This document shows positions 48,901 to 54,499 of a stretch of DNA of 64,000 bases, piece by piece. Source of the DNA: a virus; IMG/VR virus record IMGVR_UViG_3300006874_000013, positions 1 to 64,000 of that record; one strand, given 5' to 3'. Position 1 is the first letter of the stretch; every line of letters starts with the position of its first letter. Below the pieces are notes generated by a model. That model did no database searches, had not been told where the DNA came from, and saw nothing but the letters and a program-made list of their open reading frames with translations. A program made the position numbers and the translations under genes.

Positions 48901-49045
48901 CTTCGCCACGTTGGCTACCAATAAACCCTTTGACTAATTCAACATTAGCCTTGCTGAATAATTGCTCAACAGTGTTATCAAAGAAATTTTTGATAGCATT
49001 AGTTTGATGTATAACTGGTAACTTTTTATAAATCTTATCAGCCAT
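33929..49045 (-). CDS. Giant virion structural protein, 5038 residues, with YHYH, beta repeats, PA14-like region and C-terminal Hint domain
   Basis: This 15.1-kb gene encodes about 550 kDa and directly follows gp6 (TAATG overlap), the place of gp7 in T4. The N-terminus (DRYSTFLPPINVDKFINYQ region) resembles a conserved large structural protein of marine T4-like phages. At about residues 1200-1390 is a YHYH domain (GILHYHVF, GWALDGLPIYGPYG). At about 2840-3080 are tandem GSGY..PPTVT repeats, and at about 4640-4870 a region like PA14/GLEYA lectin domains (HTGVYYFSGWGDD, FYFIRLMFSN). The last 170 residues are a Hint domain with a short tail. The role is baseplate or adsorption by position; the domain calls are by eye. 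Confidence 0.82.
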   Translation of the reverse strand: MADKIYKKLPVIHQTNAIKNFFDNTVEQLFSKANVELVKGFIGSQRGEDHDVEGAYIIHPTASKRFYSLSPTVSTKTSDTNKPENLIFYDEFIDLLKSYGVQTKNHNKLFSDRYSTFLPPINVDKFINYQEYYWVPEGPSVITITGTASDYIDIDLDILGKKTYTLPNGKSMRNGMKVEFSGNYVIPATETSKTFIVSGVGDAIKLTEITSNNPVSYRLDTSVDWEKDYLIQERGATNKNAWSRVNHWYHIENFRDAGDSIPEKTKRANRPIIEFDKELELYKHGEKLLYTVNVSVADFSIADVKGLKTGQLVDSVDVSNAYMIFPNEDKEVSQYIYQGSNAQAFVTLSRVPALNNPAGAVDGDDNFIPMTPVVGDVVCVDSGSKYLGSEYVWTSVGWVQAQHKSKINQEPLFNLYDNKGQYLGDSDLYPQNNFTGNKIFGYATSIPTGESNTSVSLVSDIELGFPLVYKQFKSSSEILFENFQKTGNYNFIPFGGNSSKNISGYKFYKLNKKVVEYHAHWKHVSEPNVQKIVSTYSLPQAVVDRQIKDFYIGAEPKSNPKFSSGYEITVTLNGDEITGFQYFSTNKGFIRLDSIPYSANDILEISVNSEVGLIDDQNISKYELPIGWKNNVLKQDIVGISQPQYMEHFSDYMSNQEGFSGLKFGSNNSDSIVKSDTFANKIVNTDQNVILGSFLLDDQPHNLIDALKFNRAEYVKFKNRIKNEINKYYDTKDTDGIAVSDILEQVIRNTQSYKVGRDVFNRTYILPYGDNYKEEEFLVGIPSTPADKTFTSVYDADLDKLEHSLLVFLNQKLLTVDHDYVISSFEPLTITIQDSVNLSSGDTVLFKLYDAERDSAQCPPTPSTMGLYPLFKPEITIDKSFSQPLKVIIGHDGSETPIKGDLRDDLLLEFEKRIFNSAKAEFRTNNSMPEHSVFSSQNGEFRKTSLEYKEFNDLMISSYSSWLQRNNLDGTVNEFYDENNKFTWNYANTGLIPGHWKGFYLYYYDTIKPNTHPWEMLGFTEKPIWWDSEYALYASGDTNKVSPIIDYSPTNEKLWNDLEQGIIRKGPRANIHNDAFKKNNPFRRIGLHEVIPVDSNGDLIAPADIISTDTTTLTKQWNNEFVNALTDIQVTSFARNDGVSVSLDSGNLYVQSHTIPNHTLDGLHYEHSGHATLDGESIEFDAVSYTIPKRDLANIPPTGNSQKQGKGPVAVAVNGIPVYNIKSEESWKGEGEWHYSTVTKNHDPDSGHASVEDGILHYHVFSPRVAGLTEWSTTEHSPIVGWALDGLPIYGPYGYGGAQGIDSNSIVRIKSKWAVRSGTRQSGPGGAYTGQFIEDWEPTAGSGDEYVDEYNVRYARTPESPNTPIRFYVATVDENNKPVFPFHVGGSSGQGTSGNNVYQNCFYSNAPDTGLIKEIKIKNKGGQYTNATVAITGNGSGATATATIVDGAIQAITITNSGSGYTEALATIQGDGYRAILEVVIDETDNNKNNGYINQDADYYIRSTLNTSVVSTTGISGKWSFGDCSPAEYAWRNTEEFPFAMSEALLLSKPGLFATFFSNPISLTRPSCNKEYILNKNTGEFWKFYDPTEFHIHGELDQNKNFITAIGYTQFIYTWLKFQNLSIVDDFATKMRTLNTNLAQRMSGFIDKDTMVARTDQYSNDGNATSLIIPQENINVNLHSSNYKSRNFYSGIIIEKSAGGYIVRGYDKNRGYFNVLPVDPKSPKSLISVGGEPAPHVKWAPEQSYPKGTIVEYNRSYFRAKLNVTSGTNFDPQYWNTLSKLPQKNGAEAALYQVRKSVPVRVYYDTEFETIQEVFDLLIGLGAYNNQEGFDFGEFDGAINDVNDWMYAGKQFLFWTTGKWEIGNTIELSPLAKRLLFTAPRGFIAKINRTDRDQFSIIDQTGAVVDPGKCQINREGSQIEIIPPLGQQIYGCMLFTKEIEHALVFDNQTVFADVIFDNLYDQRHKRIKIKANRTKNWTGKFFSEGFIIDGDELRPNLDNMAESLGRYHELGFVPVEKQLYEQSRALFGYQEKSYLTELDVLDEQQFEFYQGMIQNKGTKESLTRLANSNSIVQGNITVYDEWALRVGDFGNTKNKQNIELKLYKTDFKQNSQLIKLDYPQSTTNCIERIDVFEARYNYERLPEIEISMPSNPKGKRATAVAKLNSNNKLDSIIVTESGSGYDDPTALAARVVASNVLINEVETVLDKALAIGNTYITDTTSTEFEITDHVSESTVRLTVTHSDGTSNVTGANIASAINSNTSLNVNVTASSITNYTDLDANASVIDLVAKDIITLSGSDFTVVDGANIGITNARYQPQQKFSLVGALANEDPTYTTTANDIVVEVDDANVPRVDPNNPLDIYWTFDEGSNFSITTLAEYPSLNTSNIADADNNAFELVNNSVSLAFNSAQNIDPSNLVKGDNSQYKYVEVFVNNVRIYNSPSTYTSDGTLVSNGNVFTLATNSITFNDISLLPDSVLTAKVNPPGDYDANEQQRDTYYALDENAVIQIIERPTLTFTENFVGDLPNSKVRIKVTAKEGIAPRVGIKRTYDVVPSSSKDILVFDIDDATRFLKKPEGDKISKLWPTTANVDIFGMTDSNYPRISNAGYVNSANVNFLAFDVESISDLYRDDFIFKPKQNDYIHVAKSENEDWNVYELIPAGDNLLSETASKKVNYLERSESGNVTLFTNYSLISYIDSNQIGEINTGKYLDFVLSLQNANVNDNIVVWNNERIIREATSKVRGFEAPRQIEARIQSIGPLNSYDIISTEPVVSQVLSGLRASIVSSSDGNTVQLTGSIGTISNGDAVQIIDNIGTKVQRDAVVATVTSGNVSLNPTSIANLTITSAGSGYSEPPTVTVTPDLGATITANIEGNVSTVNIITDNNFQRANVSLGGGGGTGATVRTDIFDAEIVGFTITDPGQDYLYTGPDSNGDYNATNPVTVTITPPSSGTTATAEVRDMDVDPVTGQILNINILERGSGYESNNLPTVTITGTGGQNATAVPILQGNVRAVVTNIGSGYTQAPAVTIHGDGTGFSGEAVINAKVTALNVVNGGVGFTSTPTISISGSATATPNMNFGNAEIDQNILDDSSGSFANTSITVTGSINVDTQFGLPSDANTATIAKIQSLFTKTHKLIGYSQNPTNALLHINEPLLEDANVVSNINNLAFVIKSYKDYSSDTGRYHIVSNVTQRSFTITRPNSVAGNALSVRHLNNTKLVTRNPDLPLSDNDIVRVFANNFEGMFRVKSSENGNITIPSPFTFGYQSGTITTEGIKIKTVSDHGISPLYAEYGKRIAVHFASPKAYNQIYSINKVTPKELYINNRWAKSTTTQIYYDHKIGTINGSVPYESGNINADFANSTNSIGLTRSTDLTETVVKYSSNAEIVNPRFVSIVEDGSVCVIHPDALPSDTQISIDVDVQRDMGRNILYPQLSTVDQGVVTLKGSQQHLTSYLNPQALENDLNRTIKLKQSFTDPTSMTTVNPKTGLPSMQLKIPMLKSPWIPVVGDTPAPLIHDYGPYVLSTEALNSIQENSVTGSMVIGSEDESRIDPNFYKGPIQSGPVYGLRYVKDDINYIWDNEIQMYVPEETIVKDGVIVNDKQEPRIPPMPEFHVGTYMQTNNLDYINEDLVLKQIPGSANSSRSWRPGRKQQTYNMLDKKTFTAGSDSISIPTYRLRAIKNENVFLIYQAVQNSDNHVYYIKLDESNPPNIDHDFNATLNRYADFGQYDTTDYYWRNEILPSIDSDNKITEPKDPIRLRKTKNIVNLKAVEPAAYVGPQLIPEPFALAGGNNSDRIANFTALPSGTQAKLSTYIDYPIGEPGGILPGGAEGEEIYVPQTGFGQFLLWTPGLAPGQWAPTSGGPGSVDNETLGYGSGYYQAGDDHDALDYPDVSDLTYDKPISRFKYSRRFTVNPPVFNVDRRLYEINGVRYTEEDLTGLQPDSRSREGDSNQAFWDGIFEDINGVDREIDYNFFFDEEWWDYLEIDEVVSDGVANENDNDEDNTLLRPEHIFVACFWTEPFTYVDQITGYNYDQLDADGNPAPIYSDYDGTVVRVKYIRLTELPPNAITRRLIPDTGWAGKGWNNVTVDYAINQSGAILTPDDVDSYIDQFDPVETGSASTGDDDTLVVDLPALTRSATPIPVAGSTQNYSLSNTRLLSSGELEQQLGFQSVPTVEGGAPVNTLAKITQAPGPCLAIETPDDPTPPGTTAPGVCTEKETQYFFEEMNDGLEGKSNPTGSVNTTDAGRSFTTQLMLNTLTNCQAFFDSNQYGFGGDMQFFFSKTVEIATSGSIDVFLNSHVENDTIKAKPWGNATGYVLWQSKQPLFGSSKVMTNHLDLGAWLADPDTRLLKTTMNNANDIPTRNGDQISRYGVDQNLTSGANRYTQVDAIFDTNDKGLHTYDNVENISNNETRLYNDLTFTRLISELNDDDISVKWSDWDSDLATEMTGKGFNENNEFGFNGIGYIRALNVDCNKGKYITLWMVPSLSDTAGNTLRDVNGSYANDYSHAYNYFEAADDTADGPSIIRNQAVIRFVGEKPDDYVPPGPSCDDTNRPSRAYRNGAVLKGWKALRDDNNSAQDAKHGEDWWGSKREVDNVYWPYHDLYISPSYFKSFSNSNIWKPWRTRTAGSAPIVNRTVKSFHKYNSGQGQHSYELKGYMFAPHTGVYYFSGWGDDQLIVYLSSGPPEPDLDIWNAYPNYISGGFKNYARIGVPDDGSGPSPSGGDAAPGTFKEWFTDDGFNADNGYNYISTANVAHNGCWTDRLESSKENVANGPAHNWLMKTGWTTTDETKANWWNQWSQHRKAVYLEANKFYFIRLMFSNRGGPGHYGLMWTCNRAQGGNISGYPIFGGFSCEDDAPPSDGTPPGQNSGGGGGCFTGHMKVTMADGTQKEIKDVVKGDAVKSYDNNTNEIVNATVEELMVPRTCNIYELTLDDGTVIETTADHPFRTADGKWANIDPNFVQEDMQYVTGLDSTEQAEKLEIGRELHGLVDNAVVTNIVNTGKTDTVYHLCDVGEYHNYFVEDMCVHNSATLEDGNEKQKR
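33971..34432 (-). other. C-terminal Hint/intein-like domain in the 5038-residue protein
   Basis: After a GGGGG linker the chain has CFTGHMKVTMADG, matching intein/Hint block A with Cys at its first position. Next comes TADHPFRT, matching block B with its Thr..His pair, and finally YHNYFVEDMCVHN followed by Ser, matching blocks F and G. The span is 154 residues, with a 13-residue tail after HN. All residues needed for self-splicing or cleavage by the intein chemistry seem present, and no homing endonuclease is inserted. It resembles bacterial intein-like (BIL) domains more than a classical intein. Confidence 0.85.
39815..40520 (-). repeat. Tandem beta repeats (GSGY..PPTVTI type) in the 5038-residue protein
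   Basis: Several copies of a 45-55-residue unit occur in a row, each with a GSGY or G.GF turn, PPTVTI- or APAVTI-like strands and a TA.A strand. They look like a beta-solenoid or carbohydrate-binding repeat. A further two copies occur near 44600-44810, and single related units occur in the 3304-residue protein. Confidence 0.7.
44880..45440 (-). other. YHYH domain inside the 5038-residue protein
   Basis: The segment contains GEWHYSTVT, GILHYHVFSP, then a HSPIVGWALDGLPIYGPYGYG stretch and a later FHVGG turn. These are the marks of the YHYH family (PF14240), found in bacterial secreted proteins and some phage virion proteins. The biochemical role of the family is not established. Confidence 0.8.
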
Positions 49046-52000
49046 TAGTAACTACTGCCTCCACTTGAACTTGAACCTGTGCCAGTGCCAGACGAAGTAT
49101 CAGAACTGCTACTGCTTATCGTGGTGTCTGATGTTTTATAATTTCCGTGATAGTATGTCACACCATTTGGCATATAGAAAGTTTGCCCAAAGAATGTATG
49201 CATATGAGTTGTACCGTTACCTGCTAATTCAGCAACTTCTTTTGATGAGTACAATGGATAGTAACCTTCGATTGCATATGGTCCTGCTTCTTTGTTTGCG
49301 TTTGCATATTTACTACCTACATTGACTTCTTCCTGTAAGTCGTTATTACTTAATGTTTTACTGTCCAATCTACTGATAATTTCGATATCATTTACAGTGG
49401 CAGTACTCAAGAATAATTCGTTGGGTTCAGACTTAACTTGGAACATTTCGCCAAACTTGCCTGTGCTGTTTTGTGGCATGATAACAATACTACCAATCGC
49501 ACTTCCTAACTGCTGGTGTATATATGTACTCAATTCTGTGAAGTAGAATGTTTCACCAAACTCCCAATTTTTCACATTGAAGTATTGATTGATTACAGAA
49601 ATTATTCTAGTTTTTAATTCATTGTCACTGAATTGATCTGACAATTTGATAACTCTAAATTTTGCTCTTAATTTACTATTGGCTTTGTTACCAAATAATA
49701 ATTTGAATTTTGCACTTCTAAATACTAGACTATCTGTTGCATTCTTATAATCATTTAATTTTTCAAATTCTATGCCTAACTGATTGCTTGTAGGCTCTAA
49801 TGGAAATTCTGTATTTTGTCTATTTTGCCATTTGAGAACTTCTTCGTAGTATGTTGTTGTAAGCATGACCATTTCTATAATGTTACTGATGCTTGGATCA
49901 ATTCTCACATCACCGGGTGCAATATGATTCCATTTAATAATGGCATTCTCTTTAATAGGTGCTAGATTGTTTTGAGTTTGACCTCTGCCTGGCCTTGTAA
50001 AATAATCTGCGGCCTCTATTAATTTTGTTTCGGTGATAGATGTGCCAATTGGTGTAACTTGATACGTTTTATCATCATCTAACACATAAATTATCAAACC
50101 AGACGCATTGGATTTGTTTTCAAATTCTAGTGCTAATGCTTTTGTTTTAACAACAATCCAATCTAAAGTATTAAGAGTATACTGCCTATTGAAACTGCCT
50201 GGAGACAGAATGTTTCTACTGTTTGAAATATCTAGTACAGTTTCATCTCGTAGATCTACTATGTTGCCTACAAATGGTCTATTGTATCTATAACCGTCAA
50301 AGTCATTATAATACTCAAAATACACCAAGTCTGTTTTGTCAGCAAACTCAGAAAATTGTAAAGGATAGTCTGGTACTAAATCACCATCAGTGTCTATTGG
50401 TGCAACTTTGATTTTCCTAGCATCAATATATCCGTCTGCTTCTTTGAATACATCTACAACGTCCCAAACAATCGGTCTATCCAATTTATCTCTGTTATTT
50501 TCATAATAGACATTTAATTTGTCGTTGCTGATATTACCACTGGTGTCTGACATATACAGATAATCTGAATTTTGTAAATTAGTATATCGCAATGTACCTG
50601 TTCTTGTTACTGAATCCCATTTGGTAAAAAGTATTCTACCAAAATTATCTGCAATGGCATTTCCATTTTTATCTGTTGCTTGTGGTGATGTAGCACCTAA
50701 GTTTGCTTGGACAAATTGCTCAGTTGATAATGAACCGTTTTCTTGTAACTGCTTATACATAATAAATGCAACTGTACCTGAATCGTCTACAATATCAGAG
50801 CCAAATGTGGTTGCATTAAATGATATGTCTATGTATGATGGCATGGAACTAATTTTACCTGTATTAGATTGAATAACAACATTAGTTTCCGATGACACAC
50901 CGCCTGAACTGCTAAATGTGTTCAAAGGAACCACAGCATCATTTACAAATAAATCTCTATCTCTGTAACTTTGTGGGGTGGCACCAACATCAGTTCTTAA
51001 AATACCAAAATTACTTACCCAAGAAACGTTAACATCTTCCCAGGTAGTATCTCTGGTTCTCAACGGTATTTCTACCAATCTACCACGTGGTACAGTTGAA
51101 ACTCCAATTGTTTCGTTTTGCCACGCACTGCCTGTCCAACTGAATGTTTCAGTTTCGCCCGGCCTAGTATTCACTGTAGTAAAGATTACACTATCACGTT
51201 TACTTCTGTTGTTGGAATCTAATACTTTAATACTTTTTGTGTTGTAAAATTTGAGATCGCTTTTGCTTTGAACAACATAATCAAAACCTCTTGTTGTTAA
51301 TGTGTATTTGTAAGTATTGTTATCAACAGCAGAATACTCCATAAACAATAGCCAACTGTTTGTTCCTCTGTAATTATTGTCTATGCTAAAAGCATTAGTT
51401 TTTGTATCTGTAGAGATATTTGCTGAGCTAATCACGTACCAAGAATCTTTTAATAAATCATAACCTAAAGCAAACGATTCTTCTGCTTTAATTTTATCTA
51501 CGATCGTTGTTGCTTCAGTTGTAGAAAATTGTTTTCTCAATGAAGGTATAACTTCTATGAGTCTGTATCCTGTTGGTACATCTTCACTTAGTGTCCAAGG
51601 ACCAGTTCCTGTGGACAATGCACTAGACAATGCTCCGTTGTTAGAAATTTTAATGGCTCGTGCCCAAACAACTTGTGCTGTGTCATTTGGATTTACAAAT
51701 TTTAAGAAACAATTTTCTTTCAAAGGCAATAATTTATTACCATGCGTATTGTAAGTTTCTGATCCTATAGTAGGATTGTTTGTGAGCACATCAACAGAAC
51801 CAGTAGAGAACTGCTCAGTTAAATATCCTGTTGTGCCTTTTGCTTTGGATGGTTGTGTGTTCCACAACACATTATCTGCTACAGTATATTTGAATGTGTT
51901 TACACTGCCATTTGCAGTAGGGTCAGTATAAATGTTTCTCATAGAGTAGTAAACAAAATTATTTAATGATAATGTTTTTAATTTGTTTGTTAAAATACTT

Positions 52001-53526
52001 GCTGTAATTTCCACAGGTGTTGAAGTATCGTTAACAAAAATTTGTTCACTTTCAGTTGCGTCATCTATATACAAGAACGCATCGTTGGCAAATGTTTCAA
52101 CACTTTTATATGCTCCAGTAGGATCGTTGATATCAATGTATCTACTGTGTCCGCTGTGAGTTCTGTTGATTGCCTTCATTTTAGTAATGTTTGTGCTTTG
52201 ACTTTGTGGGAACACATTATAGTCTTGTGCTGACACCATTCTATTTTGTGTATAGAATACCTGTGGTGCTCTTTCTTTGATAGCCGCTAAACTTTCTGCA
52301 GGTGTACTATTTCTAATAACCTCCATTAAATCGAATGTAATTGTCAAACCAAAGTTTTTACCATCTTCGTTTTTGTACGGTATTGTGATTGATTTATTTT
52401 TTGCATCATTTGGTTTGATAACATATCTAGTAGGGGAACTTATTCTATGCCATAATCTAAATACACCGTTTGGAATGTTTGCAAAGTTTCCATCGCTGAA
52501 TCTAAGAGTAATTCCTGCTGTGCCTTTATTTTCTATTGCGTATAGATTACGTGTGTTCAACGATGAACTAGTGTAATTTAATGTCTGCCCAATTGTGTTT
52601 GGAATTTTTGTCCATTTATTTTTAACAGAGCCGTTTGCATTGATTTCTTGCAAGTAAACATCATCTTCATTGATATCAATTTTAGATATTGTTTCTTGTC
52701 TATTTTCAACTGGTGTAGTAAAATTAAAATCTTGTGACTGTAAATCACCTTGCTTTATCATTACAAAAAAACCAGTATCCTTACTGTTAAGACCTTTACT
52801 GTCATTTCTATAAATCATATGGAAAGGATTTGTAGGGTCTGGGTGCCTCTCATAAAATTGATCGTTGTCTTTGAGATCTGGATTAATTACATTGAAGTTT
52901 CTTTTCACACCATTTACTGAGATAGGAATGTTGTATGTTATAGGTGCATTCAATGCAGTATTTAATTGATACAGTTCTGAAGGAATGTCATTGATTGTGC
53001 CTTCTTTCACAGGTGCCGAAAACCTATTTGTTTTACTCATAGCACTGTTTAAGATTGTTATAAATTGTTCGTAACTTTGACCGTTATTAACATCGTCCCA
53101 ATAAATTGTTCTACCTGATAAGTTAGTACCTAAACTGTCTGTAATAGGCTCGTTTGTTCTAACGCTGGTAACTTTCATTAGTCCACTTGCGGCAATGTTT
53201 CTTTTAGGATTGTATCCTAACATACGTGCAAGTTTGAAAACAGAATCTCTACTTTCAGCAGTTTCTAAAAAGTTTTCTCTGCTGTTAAGATCCATTCTGA
53301 AAGAAAGTGATTGTGAAAGGTATGCTAACAGATCAATGATGGCAATAAATTCTGAACTGTCAATGTAATCATTGAAATTTTCAGGATAATTTTTCCTAAT
53401 GTAATCTACTAAAGAACTTCTTATAGTATCAAAGTCGTATGCTTGAAAGTTAATTTTAGTATATGCTTTATATGCAACTTTCCAATCTTCTGCCGCAAAT
53501 AAATTATTTTGTCTATTAATAGCCAT
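49045..53526 (-). CDS. 6: Baseplate wedge protein gp6-like
   Basis: This 1493-residue protein is the gp6 wedge subunit, which forms the inner ring of the T4 baseplate. The N-terminal region (FDTIRSSLVDYIRKNYPENF, then SEFIAIIDLLAYLSQSL and NFLETAESRDSV) is the conserved gp6 start. It is over twice the length of T4 gp6 (about 660 residues), with added beta-rich regions before a conserved C-terminal gp6/J-type part (INQYFNVKNWEFGETFYF), and it ends in a Ser/Gly/Thr-rich tail. It is coupled by TAATG to gp25 upstream and to the giant gene downstream, matching the gene order of marine T4-like phages. Confidence 0.92.
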   Translation of the reverse strand: MAINRQNNLFAAEDWKVAYKAYTKINFQAYDFDTIRSSLVDYIRKNYPENFNDYIDSSEFIAIIDLLAYLSQSLSFRMDLNSRENFLETAESRDSVFKLARMLGYNPKRNIAASGLMKVTSVRTNEPITDSLGTNLSGRTIYWDDVNNGQSYEQFITILNSAMSKTNRFSAPVKEGTINDIPSELYQLNTALNAPITYNIPISVNGVKRNFNVINPDLKDNDQFYERHPDPTNPFHMIYRNDSKGLNSKDTGFFVMIKQGDLQSQDFNFTTPVENRQETISKIDINEDDVYLQEINANGSVKNKWTKIPNTIGQTLNYTSSSLNTRNLYAIENKGTAGITLRFSDGNFANIPNGVFRLWHRISSPTRYVIKPNDAKNKSITIPYKNEDGKNFGLTITFDLMEVIRNSTPAESLAAIKERAPQVFYTQNRMVSAQDYNVFPQSQSTNITKMKAINRTHSGHSRYIDINDPTGAYKSVETFANDAFLYIDDATESEQIFVNDTSTPVEITASILTNKLKTLSLNNFVYYSMRNIYTDPTANGSVNTFKYTVADNVLWNTQPSKAKGTTGYLTEQFSTGSVDVLTNNPTIGSETYNTHGNKLLPLKENCFLKFVNPNDTAQVVWARAIKISNNGALSSALSTGTGPWTLSEDVPTGYRLIEVIPSLRKQFSTTEATTIVDKIKAEESFALGYDLLKDSWYVISSANISTDTKTNAFSIDNNYRGTNSWLLFMEYSAVDNNTYKYTLTTRGFDYVVQSKSDLKFYNTKSIKVLDSNNRSKRDSVIFTTVNTRPGETETFSWTGSAWQNETIGVSTVPRGRLVEIPLRTRDTTWEDVNVSWVSNFGILRTDVGATPQSYRDRDLFVNDAVVPLNTFSSSGGVSSETNVVIQSNTGKISSMPSYIDISFNATTFGSDIVDDSGTVAFIMYKQLQENGSLSTEQFVQANLGATSPQATDKNGNAIADNFGRILFTKWDSVTRTGTLRYTNLQNSDYLYMSDTSGNISNDKLNVYYENNRDKLDRPIVWDVVDVFKEADGYIDARKIKVAPIDTDGDLVPDYPLQFSEFADKTDLVYFEYYNDFDGYRYNRPFVGNIVDLRDETVLDISNSRNILSPGSFNRQYTLNTLDWIVVKTKALALEFENKSNASGLIIYVLDDDKTYQVTPIGTSITETKLIEAADYFTRPGRGQTQNNLAPIKENAIIKWNHIAPGDVRIDPSISNIIEMVMLTTTYYEEVLKWQNRQNTEFPLEPTSNQLGIEFEKLNDYKNATDSLVFRSAKFKLLFGNKANSKLRAKFRVIKLSDQFSDNELKTRIISVINQYFNVKNWEFGETFYFTELSTYIHQQLGSAIGSIVIMPQNSTGKFGEMFQVKSEPNELFLSTATVNDIEIISRLDSKTLSNNDLQEEVNVGSKYANANKEAGPYAIEGYYPLYSSKEVAELAGNGTTHMHTFFGQTFYMPNGVTYYHGNYKTSDTTISSSSSDTSSGTGTGSSSSGGSSY

Positions 53527-53894
53527 TACAATCCTTCCGAAATATTTCTTATATACTCAACATAAAGTGAATCTGTGGTATTCTGAGGCACGAATGTAAA
53601 TTCAATTTCGGCACGAATTACATGGTCAAGCACTATAACATTGAGTGTTTTAATCTTTGCTCTAGGATCTCTATTAAAAATTTTTTCTATATCCTCTTCA
53701 ACTTCTTTTTGTAACTTTGTTGTGCTAGGCTCCATTAAAAGATCCCATATAATAGAACCAAAAGTTGGATTCATTACTCTTTCGCCTTTGCGAGTATAAA
53801 GTTCATTCAATAAATCACGTTTTACCAATTCAGAACCTGTCAACGTAAAAGGTGCTGAATTTTCTACTGTGCTGAATCCTACGAAGTTTACCAT
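53526..53894 (-). CDS. 25: Baseplate wedge protein gp25
   Basis: This 122-residue protein is the GPW/gp25 family wedge protein that nucleates sheath contraction. KRDLLNELYTRKGERVMNPTFG..IWDLL is the family signature, and the length is as expected (T4 gp25 is 132). It starts a wedge transcript (25, 6, giant). The late box lies 5 bases before its ATG, so transcription is predicted to begin on the start codon itself, with no ribosome site. Confidence 0.95.
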   Translation of the reverse strand: MVNFVGFSTVENSAPFTLTGSELVKRDLLNELYTRKGERVMNPTFGSIIWDLLMEPSTTKLQKEVEEDIEKIFNRDPRAKIKTLNVIVLDHVIRAEIEFTFVPQNTTDSLYVEYIRNISEGL

Positions 53895-53899
53895 ACAAG

Positions 53900-53907
53900 T
53901 ATTTATC
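53900..53907 (-). promoter_or_regulatory. T4-type late promoter (GATAAATA), 5 bases before ATG of gp25
   Basis: GATAAATA on the minus strand, then 5 bases, then the ATG of gp25 at 53894. This is the same spacing as at 4461 and 23937. Confidence 0.8.
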
Positions 53908-53943
53908 TAATTTATTAAAACTAGTTTTAATTACCAAAAACAC

Positions 53944-53972
53944 TTGACAATACTTCTAGAGTGTGCTTAAAT
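53944..53972 (+). promoter_or_regulatory. Sigma70-like promoter (TTGACA, 17 bp, TTAAAT)
   Basis: A perfect -35 TTGACA (53944-53949) is followed after 17 bases by TTAAAT (53967-53972). It drives the small gene at 54028, in the opposite direction to the baseplate genes and divergent from gp25. Confidence 0.72.
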
Positions 53973-54027
53973 ACATACAAGCACTGCAAAGTGTGAAACC
54001 CTAAACCCACAGAAAGAGGATGCTTAA

Positions 54028-54273
54028 ATGCGTCGGTTAGCAAAAAAGTTCAGAGATATTTGGGCTGTGGCTGAGCAACGTAACAAACAAGAGTCGGGCA
54101 GATTCCATCAAATTTATGAAACCAAAAAAGGCTTTGTAGAGATGGGCATTTACGACTACAAAACCAAAAAGTTTGTTACGTTCAACACTGTTAATCTAGT
54201 AGGCAACTACAGATATGATGGTGTTGACTTTCCAACTGAATTTTCGGAGATGGAAAATTTAGTGCTGTCATAA
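54028..54273 (+). CDS. Small hypothetical protein, 81 residues, early-type promoter
   Basis: This 81-residue protein begins with a basic helix (MRRLAKKFRDIW) and has a beta-rich second half (VEMGIYDYKTKKFVTF). It has no recognised domain. It has its own sigma70-like promoter, an AGAGG ribosome site and a strong intrinsic terminator, so it forms a complete independent plus-strand unit between gp25 and gp5. It may be an early host-takeover protein, but this is only inference from promoter type. Confidence 0.75.
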   Translation: MRRLAKKFRDIWAVAEQRNKQESGRFHQIYETKKGFVEMGIYDYKTKKFVTFNTVNLVGNYRYDGVDFPTEFSEMENLVLS

Positions 54274-54274
54274 T

Positions 54275-54305
54275 AAAAAAGAGGGGTTTGACCCCTCTTT
54301 TTTTA
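54275..54305 (+). terminator. Intrinsic terminator after the 81-residue gene
   Basis: A 10-bp stem (AAAGAGGGGT / ACCCCTCTTT, loop TTG at 54288-54290) is followed by a run of T to 54304. The stem begins 4 bases after the stop codon. The A-run on its left could let it work in both directions. Confidence 0.92.
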
Positions 54306-54311
54306 TAAAAG

Positions 54312-54319
54312 TGTAAATA
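54312..54319 (+). promoter_or_regulatory. Late-promoter-like box (TGTAAATA) before small gene
   Basis: TGTAAATA, one base from the consensus, lies 6 bases before the ATG at 54326. It is inside the palindrome GTAAATATTTAC. The match is weaker than the other boxes. Confidence 0.45.
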
Positions 54320-54325
54320 TTTACT

Positions 54326-54499
54326 ATGTCAAATCATGAAGACTCTAATGCAGAAATCTATCGTCGACAAATTTTAGCACTTGAGGATACTATAAAGTTA
54401 TTGAAAAGAAATCTATTGGAAGAAAGCAAATTGAAATATGATGCCTACAAACGCATCGGAGAATTGACTTCTACTAGATCTTCGTTGAATCAAAACTAA
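54326..54499 (+). CDS. Small coiled-coil-like protein, 57 residues
   Basis: This 57-residue frame was read directly from the sequence. It is almost wholly helical and charged (RRQILALEDTIKLLKRNLLEE), with heptad-like spacing of Leu and Ile, so a short coiled coil is likely. It follows the terminator of the 81-residue gene, has a weak late-type box and no ribosome site, and its end overlaps the 3' end of gp5 (convergent) by 26 bases. Function unknown. Confidence 0.6.
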   Translation: MSNHEDSNAEIYRRQILALEDTIKLLKRNLLEESKLKYDAYKRIGELTSTRSSLNQN

